Origin: Actinomycetota bacterium
GTDB lineage: Bacteria; Actinomycetota; Thermoleophilia; Gaiellales; Gaiellaceae
DNA length: 12,759 bases
Direction: 5' to 3'
Assembly (NCBI GenBank): GCA_003136795.1
Contig: PLDP01000023.1
Coordinates: 1-12,759 of the forward strand
Positions 1 through 5,987 of the stretch are shown in pieces. Position numbers and translations under genes: made by a program. The notes beneath the pieces were generated by a model. That model ran no database searches. It saw nothing but the letters and a program-made list of their open reading frames with translations, and was not told the DNA's origin. Each line of letters begins with the position of its first letter. The first letter of the stretch is position 1.

Positions 1-497
1 GCGGCCCCCAGCTCGCGCCAGGCGCGCGCCGCGGCCCGGGTGTCCAGCCCGGCGAACGCGTCGAGCACGCCGCGCTGGTAGGCGGGCCGCGCCAGCCGGC
101 GCTGCTCGAACTGCCCGCTCATGGCGATCAGCCCCTCCGCGGCGGCCGCAACGTCCTCGCGCGCGGCACTTCGCCCCCAGGCATATGCGCGTGTGCGGCC
201 GTCCGCGAAGATCCGCCGCGCGAGCACGAGCCCGTCCTCGCCGTCGGGACGAAGCTCGGCGAGCGAGCCGAGCACCTCGTCGTCGACACCGTCGAACTCG
301 GCCTCGACGTACGCCTCATCGCCGGCGGCGCCGATCAGCGCCGCGTCGCCGCGCGAGCCGAGCAGAAGGCCGATCGCGTTCGAGAGGATTGTCTTGCCGG
401 CACCGGTCTCGCCGGTGATCGCGTTCAGCCCGGCGTCGAGCTCGAGCTCGGCTTCCCGGATGAGGACGAGGTTGGAGATGCGCAGCCGGAGGAGCAC
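1..497 (-). CDS. recN: DNA repair protein RecN, N-terminal part (runs off the left edge)
   Basis: RecN is an SMC-like ATPase that acts at double-strand breaks during recombinational repair. The visible 165 residues begin VLLRLRISNLVLIREAELEL and carry the Walker A motif GETGAGKT at about residues 29-36. They continue with the family's early pattern ending MSGQFEQRRL and YQRGVLDAFAG, equivalent to the usual 'GQHEHQ..L' and 'LD.F.G' segment. The coiled coil, signature motif and Walker B lie beyond position 1. I chose the GTG at 497-495 because it gives the conserved ML.L.I.NL start. A GGAGG lies only one base upstream of it, too close for a normal ribosome site, so a leaderless start is possible. 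It is the last visible gene of the minus-strand run, 43 nt after the capA-like gene. tlyA-argR-recN is a classic neighbourhood; here argR is missing. Confidence 0.93.
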   Translation of the reverse strand, partial: MLLRLRISNLVLIREAELELDAGLNAITGETGAGKTILSNAIGLLLGSRGDAALIGAAGDEAYVEAEFDGVDDEVLGSLAELRPDGEDGLVLARRIFADGRTRAYAWGRSAAREDVAAAAEGLIAMSGQFEQRRLARPAYQRGVLDAFAGLDTRAAARAWRELGA

Positions 498-509
498 GCC
501 TCCATCGTA
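498..509 (-). promoter_or_regulatory. Possible leaderless promoter -10 box for recN
   Basis: On the minus strand TACGAT (509-504) matches the actinobacterial -10 pattern TANNNT. It is followed by six bases (GGAGGC) and then the GTG of recN, so transcription would begin at or very near the start codon. No clear -35 is seen. RecN might thus be expressed apart from the long operon. This rests on spacing and hexamer only. Confidence 0.3.
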
Positions 510-540
510 GGGAGGCGGCCCGCCGTCGTCACCGTGTCCG

Positions 541-1698
541 TTACGGCGCGAGCGCCGGCTGGACGCCGCTGCGGGCCGGGACGAGGTCGTAGCCGGCGAC
601 CCCCTGCTTCGTCAGGCGCACGTCCAGGATCGCCGTGCGCCCCGTCGCTCCAGGCCCTGAGGGGAAGACGAAGTTGCCGAGCGTCCAGGCGACGAGCGTG
701 TGCAGACGAGGCCGCTCGACCGGCCCGAGCACGTGCGGATGCGCGCCGAGAACGACGGATGCGCCGGCGTCGAGCGCCGACGTGGCGAGGCTCGCCTGCC
801 GGGCGTCGGGCGAGGCGTGCAGCTCGACGCCCCAGTGGAACCACACGACGACGAGGTCGGCCTGCCGGTGGGCGGCGCGGACGTCGGCGGCGATCGCGGC
901 GACGTCCGCGCGGGCCGTGCCGGCCGACGCCGGTCCTGCGGCGAAGCCCGGCGGGTTGACGTCCGAGTAGCCGAGGAAGGCGATCCTGAGTCCGCCCGCC
1001 TCGACGAACGCCGGTCGCCTCGCGGCGGCCTCGTCGGCCCCGGCGCCGACCGTGGCGATCCCGGCGGCGTGGGCGGCCGCCAGCGTGTCTGCGAGCCCGA
1101 CCGAGCCGAAGTCGAGCGAGTGGTTGTTCGCGAGCGTGAGCACGTCCACGCCGGCGGCGGCCCGGGCGCCCGTGAGAAGCGCTGCCGGGCCACGGAAGCG
1201 GTACTGCTTGACCGCCGCAACACCGCGGCTCGTCACGGCGCCTTCGAGGTTCGCGGTGGTGATGTCGGCGCTGCGGAGCGTGGCCCCGACGAACGCCCAG
1301 GGATACGCGCCTCCGTGAGCTGCGACCGCGAGGCCGACCTGCTCGCCGGGCGTGACGTCTCCGACAGCCGCGAGCGTCACCGGGCGCACGACGAGCGTCC
1401 CCACTCCCTGCCGCTCGCCGCCAGCGCGAACGCTGATCTGATGACGGCCCGAGCCCGGCGCCGCCGCGTGCAGCGCGAAGCGCCCGAACCGTCCCGACCG
1501 GGCCATCGCGACCGGCCGCCCGTCGGCGAGCACCTCGACGGTGACGCGCGAGCCGGCGAACCCGGTGACCGTGAAGCTCGCGCCCGGCGCGAGCCACGCC
1601 GGCAACGTCGATCGCACCTCGATTCCCTGCCCGAGCCCGGCGGAGGTCGTCGCGGCGACCAGCAGCGCCGCGAAGCCGGCGAAGAAGGCCGCGCGCAC
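541..1698 (-). CDS. CapA-family (PGA_cap) putative metallophosphoesterase, secreted
   Basis: This 385-residue protein has a signal peptide-like N-terminus (MRAAFFAGFAALLVAATTSA), then a region of about 80 residues that looks like a small beta-sandwich. A CapA/PGA_cap domain follows from about residue 106 to the end. Motifs of that calcineurin-like fold are clear: VGDV (112-115), NLEG (150-153), NNHSLDFG (191-198), FHWG (287-290), GAHPHV (318-323) and GNFVF (341-345). CapA proteins are linked to poly-gamma-glutamate capsule synthesis in Bacillus, but most homologues have no proven substrate and no pgsB/C genes are seen here, so I do not assign a capsule role. The GTG start directly follows the nadK stop (TAGGTG, no gap), so translation is probably coupled. 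An export function in the middle of a core housekeeping run is out of character with its neighbours. Confidence 0.85.
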   Translation of the reverse strand: MRAAFFAGFAALLVAATTSAGLGQGIEVRSTLPAWLAPGASFTVTGFAGSRVTVEVLADGRPVAMARSGRFGRFALHAAAPGSGRHQISVRAGGERQGVGTLVVRPVTLAAVGDVTPGEQVGLAVAAHGGAYPWAFVGATLRSADITTANLEGAVTSRGVAAVKQYRFRGPAALLTGARAAAGVDVLTLANNHSLDFGSVGLADTLAAAHAAGIATVGAGADEAAARRPAFVEAGGLRIAFLGYSDVNPPGFAAGPASAGTARADVAAIAADVRAAHRQADLVVVWFHWGVELHASPDARQASLATSALDAGASVVLGAHPHVLGPVERPRLHTLVAWTLGNFVFPSGPGATGRTAILDVRLTKQGVAGYDLVPARSGVQPALAP

Positions 1699-2478
1699 CT
1701 ACCGCCCGAAGGTGGCGGCGTACCGGCGGAAGAACGTCACCTCGGGCAGCGTCGCCAAAAGGCTCGGCTGGGTGCCGACCCGCACGACCGCCTGGTCGCC
1801 GGTGGCGAGCTTGCCGACCTGCTGGCCGTCGACGAGCACGGTCGACTCCCGATCCGGCGTCAGGTTCGTGATCGTGACATCCGGCCCGCGCGGGACGACG
1901 AGCGGCCGGATCACAAGCGCGTGCGGGGCGATGAACGTGAGCACCATCGCGTCGAGGCCCCAGACGAGCACGGGCCCGCCGTTCGAGAGGTTGTAGGCCG
2001 TCGATCCCGCCGGCGTCGCGCAGATCAGGCCGTCGCACGGCTGCGAGCCGAGCTCTTCGCCGCCGATCGAGTAGCCGACCTCGATCATGCGACCGAGCGT
2101 GCCGCCCGCGACGACGACGTCGTTGATCGCGACGCTCGTCCCGCCCGCGACGCTCACCTCGAGCGTCGAGAGCTCGACGGTGCGGTACTCGCCGGCGAAG
2201 ACGCGCGTCAACGCGGCATCGAGCTCGTCGGCGGCGATCGCCGTGAGAAACCCGACGCGGCCGTAGTTGACGCCGATCACCGGCACGCCGGCACCGAGGA
2301 AGCGCGCGAGCGCGCGCAGCATCGTGCCGTCGCCGCCGAGCACGATCGCGATGTCCGCGTCGTCGCCGTCGACGAGCGTGACGCCGCAACGCTCTGCGAC
2401 CGCTTGCACCCGCGCGAGCGCGTCGCCGACGCCGTCGCGCTCGATCGTCACGACCGCTGCGCGCTTAACCGACGGCAT
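1699..2478 (-). CDS. nadK: NAD kinase (ATP/polyphosphate type)
   Basis: This enzyme phosphorylates NAD to NADP in the cytoplasm. It is 259 residues long with the family hallmarks: GGDGT (48-52), NYGRVGFLT (71-79), IND (118-120, the place of the usual NE/ND pair), TPAGSTAYNLSNGGP (155-169) and a late VDGQ (216-219). The length is at the short end of the family's range. I set the start at the ATG at 2478-2476. An upstream in-frame ATG at 2550 would add 24 Ser/Thr/Gln-rich residues that are only the out-of-frame reading of the tlyA 3' end. The chosen start overlaps the tlyA stop by 14 nt, which suggests coupled translation. nadK next to tlyA and recN is a common order in many bacteria. Confidence 0.94.
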   Translation of the reverse strand: MPSVKRAAVVTIERDGVGDALARVQAVAERCGVTLVDGDDADIAIVLGGDGTMLRALARFLGAGVPVIGVNYGRVGFLTAIAADELDAALTRVFAGEYRTVELSTLEVSVAGGTSVAINDVVVAGGTLGRMIEVGYSIGGEELGSQPCDGLICATPAGSTAYNLSNGGPVLVWGLDAMVLTFIAPHALVIRPLVVPRGPDVTITNLTPDRESTVLVDGQQVGKLATGDQAVVRVGTQPSLLATLPEVTFFRRYAATFGR

Positions 2479-3232
2479 CGTCGATCCACCGGTCGAGGTC
2501 GGCTGGGAGCTCTGCGCCTGCGCGCTGGACGAGGTGGAGGACGAACTCATGGTTTCCCTTCGGGCCGGGCAGACCCGAGTCTATGACGCCGCGCGGCTCT
2601 CCTCCGGCCGCGACGAGCGCCTCGGCCACCTCGCGCACCACCCGCCGCTGCACCGCGTGGTCGCGTACGACGCCTTTCGGCGTCTCGGCGCGACCGGCTT
2701 CGAACTGCGGCTTGACGAGCACGAGCGCCTGCCAGCCGGGCGCGGCGAGCCGGAGCGCCGGCGGCAGCGCGAGCCTCACCGAGATGAACGAGACGTCGCA
2801 GGTGACGAGCTTTGGCGCGAACGGCAGCTCGGTCAGCGACCGTGCGTTCACGCGCTCGAGCACGGTCACCCGCGGGTCGTTGCGGATCTTGTCGTGCAGC
2901 TGTCCGTAGCCCACGTCGAGCGCGATCACGCGCGCGGCGCCGCGCTGCAGCAGCACATCGGTGAAGCCGCCCGTCGACGCGCCGACATCGAGTGCGTCAA
3001 GCCCGGTGACGTCGACGCCGAACGCATCCAGGGCGTTCGCCAGCTTGTGCCCCGCGCGCGAGACGTACGGCGGCGGCTCGGTCACCTCGAGCGGTGCGTC
3101 CTCGTCGACCTGCTCGCCGGCCTTCGTATGCCCGGCGACACGACCGGCCATGACGAGCGCCTGCGCCTGCGCGCGCGAGTCCGCGAGGCCGCGCTCGACG
3201 AGCAGGAGGTCAAGCCGCTTCTTGGGGCTCAT
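2465..3232 (-). CDS. tlyA: TlyA family rRNA 2'-O-methyltransferase (S4 + FtsJ-like domains)
   Basis: TlyA methylates ribose 2'-OH positions in rRNA; in mycobacteria the targets are 16S C1409 and 23S C1920, which sensitises ribosomes to capreomycin. The 255-residue product has an S4 RNA-binding domain at about residues 4-60 (KRLDLLLVERGLADSRAQAQ) and the linker PPYVSRAGHKL. An SAM-binding methyltransferase domain follows: LDVGASTGGFTDVLL (81-95), LDVGYGQL (105-112), CDVSFIS (145-151), LVKPQFEAG (172-180) and GNHEF (226-230). The K-D-K-E catalytic set is intact at K63, D146, K174 and E229. The start ATG at 3232-3230 overlaps the ispA stop as ATGA and gives the family start MSPKKRLD; a longer open frame upstream is only the shadow of ispA. 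No Shine-Dalgarno is visible, so coupling to ispA is likely. Confidence 0.95.
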   Translation of the reverse strand: MSPKKRLDLLLVERGLADSRAQAQALVMAGRVAGHTKAGEQVDEDAPLEVTEPPPYVSRAGHKLANALDAFGVDVTGLDALDVGASTGGFTDVLLQRGAARVIALDVGYGQLHDKIRNDPRVTVLERVNARSLTELPFAPKLVTCDVSFISVRLALPPALRLAAPGWQALVLVKPQFEAGRAETPKGVVRDHAVQRRVVREVAEALVAAGGEPRGVIDSGLPGPKGNHEFVLHLVQRAGAELPADLDRWIDDAVG

Positions 3233-3993
3233 GCCGTGCGAACGGCGAGCTCGCCGACGATCTCTTCGAGCACGCTCGTGTCGGCGTCGATCTCGGCGAG
3301 CCGGGCCTGCGCGCGTTCGGCCGCCTCGTCCGCGAGACTGCGGGCGCGTTCCTCGCCGACCTCGAGCACGTAGCCGTCGCCGTCGAGCACGTCGTCGACG
3401 ATCTGGAAGAGCAGGCCGAGCTCGCCGGCGAACGAGCGCCACGGGGCGTGCTCGGAGACCGGCACCTCGGCCGCCCAGAGGCCGCACATCACGGACGCCG
3501 AGAAGAGCGCGCCGGTCTTCAGCGAGTGAAGCCGGTCGAGCGGCGCGCCGCCCTCCAGGTCGAGCTGCTGGCCGCCGATCATCGCGAGTGTCGCCTCGAT
3601 CAGCTCGCGCGCCACGGCGGCGGTCGGGTAGGTGAGCGCCAGGCGAATCGCTTCGGCGAGCAGCGCGTCGCCCGCAAGGATCGCCGTGGCCTCGCCGTAC
3701 TGCGCCCACACCGACGGCGCGCCGCGGCGCTCGCGGTCGTCGTCGAGCGACGGCAGATCGTCGTGGACGAGCGAGAAGGAGTGCACGAGCTCGACCGCGG
3801 CTGCGGCCGGCAGCAGGTTCTCGACCCGCGCGCCGATCGCGGCACCGGTCGCCAAACAGAGCACCGGGCGGACCCGCTTGCCCCCGAGCGCATGGCGCAT
3901 CGCGGGCTCGAGCGTGCCGAGCTCGGCGGTCAGCGCGAGCTCGGCGAGGTACTGCTCGACGAGCGCGCGAAGCTCGTCAGTCCGCAGATGCAT
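3229..3993 (-). CDS. ispA: Short trans-polyprenyl diphosphate synthase (farnesyl/geranyl type)
   Basis: This cytoplasmic enzyme condenses isopentenyl diphosphate with an allylic diphosphate. It has GGKRVRP (37-43) and a first aspartate-rich motif DDLPSLDDD (78-86), with the two-residue insertion of bacterial type II farnesyl synthases and an aromatic residue five places before it (F73). GQQLDL (141-146), KTGALF (159-164) and a second motif FQIVDDVLD (196-204) follow. At 254 residues it is clearly shorter than the usual 290-300. Part of the loss is at the N-terminus. The rest follows the second motif, where DDVLD is joined within a few residues to a helix (EERARSLADEA) and the usual lysine-bearing loop (KDaa..K.T) is missing. 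The start overlaps the xseB-like gene by 17 nt. No dxs follows it, unlike in Bacillus. Chain length cannot be fixed from sequence. Confidence 0.87.
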   Translation of the reverse strand: MHLRTDELRALVEQYLAELALTAELGTLEPAMRHALGGKRVRPVLCLATGAAIGARVENLLPAAAAVELVHSFSLVHDDLPSLDDDRERRGAPSVWAQYGEATAILAGDALLAEAIRLALTYPTAAVARELIEATLAMIGGQQLDLEGGAPLDRLHSLKTGALFSASVMCGLWAAEVPVSEHAPWRSFAGELGLLFQIVDDVLDGDGYVLEVGEERARSLADEAAERAQARLAEIDADTSVLEEIVGELAVRTA

Positions 3994-4198
3994 CTGGGTT
4001 CGGGGGTGCGGCGGCCTCCGTCTCGGCCGCGCGCTTCGCGCGCTGAAGCTCTCCTTCGACCTCCTTCGCCAGCTCGGCCAGCTCCTGCAGGATCTCGATC
4101 GCCTGATCGGGATCCTGCGTCTCGTCCAGCCGCACGCGCGCCGCTTCCAGCCTCGCGAGCAGGTTCTCGGCGTTGTTCAGTGACTCTTCTGCACTCAT
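3977..4198 (-). CDS. xseB: XseB-like small helical protein (putative exonuclease VII small subunit)
   Basis: This is a 73-residue, acidic protein, mostly alpha-helical and with heptad-like leucines from about residue 5 to 60 (LARLEAARVRL, IEILQELAELAKEV), followed by an Ala/Pro/Glu-rich tail. XseB subunits are helical proteins of about 70-80 residues that bind XseA in exonuclease VII. The position between nusB and ispA is exactly the xseB place of the conserved order. The typical core (LEEIV..LE.GEL.LEE) is only faintly recognisable, and no xseA lies in the window, so the name rests partly on position. The ATG abuts the nusB stop (TAAATG) and has a strong AGGAGG eight bases upstream. It could instead be a lineage-specific coiled-coil protein that took the site over. 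Confidence 0.6.
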   Translation of the reverse strand: MSAEESLNNAENLLARLEAARVRLDETQDPDQAIEILQELAELAKEVEGELQRAKRAAETEAAAPPNPDASAD

Positions 4199-4579
4199 TT
4201 ATGCGGCCTCCTCTCGTTGAATGCGGCCCAGGATGCCGTTCACGAGCCTCGCACCGTCGTCGGATGCGTAGCGCTTCGTGAATGCGACGGCCTCGTTGAT
4301 CGCCACCTCGGCGGGCACCTCATGGGTCATGAGCTCGTGCACGGCCACCCGCAGCGCGCTGCGCTCGACCGCGCCGAGCCGGTCGGCGGTCCAGCCCTCC
4401 GACGCCGCGGTGATCCGCACGTCGAGCTCGGGCGCGTGCTCGGACACGGCCTCCGCGACGCCGCGCGCCCACGGATCGATCTCGCCCGCGTACTGCGAAC
4501 CGATCTCCTGCCCGGAGAGATCCCACTGGTAGAGCAGGAACAGCGCCTGCCGCCTGGCCTGCCGACGGGAAACAGTCAT
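4199..4579 (-). CDS. nusB: Transcription antitermination factor NusB
   Basis: NusB binds boxA RNA together with S10 (NusE) and supports rRNA antitermination. The 126-residue product is of near-normal length and all-helical. It opens with the usual basic stretch and YQWD motif (RRQARRQALFLLYQWDLSG) and ends with the family signature VAINEAVAFTKRYASDDGARLVNGILGRI, read here in two parts from about residue 92 to 121. The ATG start has GGGAG five bases upstream (4589-4585). It follows accC after a 64-nt gap and its stop abuts the next ATG. The site between accC and xseB matches the Bacillus accB-accC-nusB-xseB order. Confidence 0.95.
   Translation of the reverse strand: MTVSRRQARRQALFLLYQWDLSGQEIGSQYAGEIDPWARGVAEAVSEHAPELDVRITAASEGWTADRLGAVERSALRVAVHELMTHEVPAEVAINEAVAFTKRYASDDGARLVNGILGRIQREEAA
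4207..4212 (-). promoter_or_regulatory. Strong Shine-Dalgarno for the xseB-like gene
   Basis: AGGAGG on the minus strand, inside the 3' end of nusB, ends eight bases before the ATG at 4198. It is one of the few strong ribosome sites in this run and supports the 73-residue frame as genuine coding sequence. Confidence 0.7.
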
Positions 4580-4643
4580 TCCCGCTCCCGGCGCCGGCCA
4601 AGCCGACGCCTCCGCTCTTTGGAGCCTCCGTCGAGCCTACGGC
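4580..4643 (-). promoter_or_regulatory. accC-nusB intergenic gap: Shine-Dalgarno and possible weak -10
   Basis: This 64-nt gap is the second longest in the run. It holds the nusB ribosome site GGGAG (4589-4585). Just after the accC stop there is a TAGGCT (4639-4634) that fits TANNNT and could serve an internal promoter with a leader of roughly 45-50 nt. GCTC-CAAA-GAGC could form a very small hairpin, but it is too weak to call a terminator. No -35 box is evident. Confidence 0.3.
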
Positions 4644-5987
4644 TCATGCCACCACCGCCCGCAGCGCCTCGAGCGTCGAGGTCGAGTACTCGCCGCTTCG
4701 GAACGGCTCGCTTCCGAGCACCGCAAGCGCCAGGTCGCGGGTCGTCGGGATGCCCTCGACGTTTGTCTCGCGCAACGCCCGCTCGGCGCGCGCGACCGCC
4801 GCGGCGCGGTCGGTGTCCCACACGATCAGCTTCGCAACCATCGAGTCGTAGAACGGCGGGATGACCGAGCCCGTCTCGAGGAACGTGTCCACGCGCACAC
4901 CCGGGCCCGCCGGCGGCTCGAACAGGGTGATGCGGCCGGGCGACGGCCGGAAGTCGTGCTCCGGGTCCTCGGCGTTGAGGCGGATCTCGATCGAGTGGCC
5001 GTGCCTCGGCGCACGTCCCTGCACCGACAGCTCCTCCCCGGCGGCGATCCGCAGCTGCTCGCGCACGATGTCGATCCCGGTGCACATCTCGGTGACCGGA
5101 TGCTCGACCTGCAGGCGGGCGTTCAACTCGATGAAGTAGAAGCTGCCGTCGGGCCCGAGCAGGAACTCGAAGGTGCCGGCGTTGCGGTAGTCGACGGCGC
5201 GGCAGGCACGCTCGGCCGCGGCCTCCATCGCTTCGCGCGCCTCCGGCGAGAGTGCGGCCGAGGGCGACTCCTCGATCAGCTTCTGATGGCGTCGCTGGAT
5301 CGAGCACTCGCGCTCGCCGAGCGTCAGCACGTTGCCGTGGTGGTCGCAGAGCACCTGGATCTCGACGTGCCGCGCCGGCACGAGCGCCTTCTCGACGTAC
5401 ATCGTCGCGTCGCCGAACGCAGCCTCGGCCTCGGCGGCAGCCATCCCGAACGCGTCCTCCAGCTCCTCGGGCAGCTGCACGAGCCGCATGCCCTTGCCGC
5501 CGCCGCCCGCGGTCGCCTTCAGCAGGATCGGGAAGCCGATCTCATCCGCCGCCGCCCGCGCGGCCGACACGGTCGTCGAGCCCTCGGTCCCCGGCACCGT
5601 CGGCACCTCGGCGGCGCGCATCGCCTGCTTGGCGGAGATCTTGTCGCCCATCATCGCCATCACGTCCGCGGGCGGCCCGACGAACACGAGGTCGTTGTCG
5701 ACACACGCCTCGACGAACGCCGGGTTCTCGGCCAGGAAGCCGTAGCCGGGATGCACCGCCTGGCAGCCGGTCGTCGTCGCGGCAGCGATCACGCTGGGGA
5801 TGCGCAGGTAGCTGTCGGTCGCGGGCGGAGGCCCGACGTGCACCGCCTGGTCGGCAAGGCGCACGTGCAGCGCATCCTTGTCGGCGGTGGAATAGATCGC
5901 CACGGCCTCGATGCCGAGCTCGTGCAGCGCGCGGATCACCCGGACGGCGATCTCGCCCCGGTTCGCGACGAGGACGCGAGTGAACAT
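4644..5987 (-). CDS. accC: Biotin carboxylase subunit of acetyl-CoA carboxylase
   Basis: AccC carboxylates the biotin carried on BCCP using ATP and bicarbonate, the first half of malonyl-CoA synthesis. The 447 residues match the single-domain bacterial enzyme in length and order: biotin carboxylase N-domain (NRGEIAVRVIRA, 9-20; HPGYGFLAEN, 79-88), then ATP-grasp with the glycine loop GGGGKGM (161-167), RHVEIQV (206-212) and ERECSIQRRHQK (225-236). The active-site strand FIELNARLQVEHPVTE follows (285-300; E287, N289, R291, E295), then the C-domain (RLNAEDP, 336-342). All catalytic residues I can identify are present. The ATG directly follows the stop of the BCCP fusion gene (TAGATG) and has no obvious Shine-Dalgarno, so translation is likely coupled to its carrier protein. 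accA/accD are not in the window. Confidence 0.96.
   Translation of the reverse strand: MFTRVLVANRGEIAVRVIRALHELGIEAVAIYSTADKDALHVRLADQAVHVGPPPATDSYLRIPSVIAAATTTGCQAVHPGYGFLAENPAFVEACVDNDLVFVGPPADVMAMMGDKISAKQAMRAAEVPTVPGTEGSTTVSAARAAADEIGFPILLKATAGGGGKGMRLVQLPEELEDAFGMAAAEAEAAFGDATMYVEKALVPARHVEIQVLCDHHGNVLTLGERECSIQRRHQKLIEESPSAALSPEAREAMEAAAERACRAVDYRNAGTFEFLLGPDGSFYFIELNARLQVEHPVTEMCTGIDIVREQLRIAAGEELSVQGRAPRHGHSIEIRLNAEDPEHDFRPSPGRITLFEPPAGPGVRVDTFLETGSVIPPFYDSMVAKLIVWDTDRAAAVARAERALRETNVEGIPTTRDLALAVLGSEPFRSGEYSTSTLEALRAVVA

Noticed and set aside
2479..2550. Longer NAD kinase N-terminus from an upstream in-frame ATG
   Set aside because: The extra 24 residues are low-complexity Ser/Thr/Gln and come from the other reading frame of the tlyA 3' end; the ATG at 2478 fits the family start.
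425..2586. Long open frames on both strands across capA-like and nadK (654 codons minus, 628 codons plus)
   Set aside because: They are Arg/Ala-rich shadow translations without motifs and conflict with genes that have clear family signatures.
4580..4643. Terminator between accC and nusB
   Set aside because: The only hairpin is a 4-bp GCTC/GAGC stem with no T-tract, and the short direct repeat GGAGGC is not enough to call an element.
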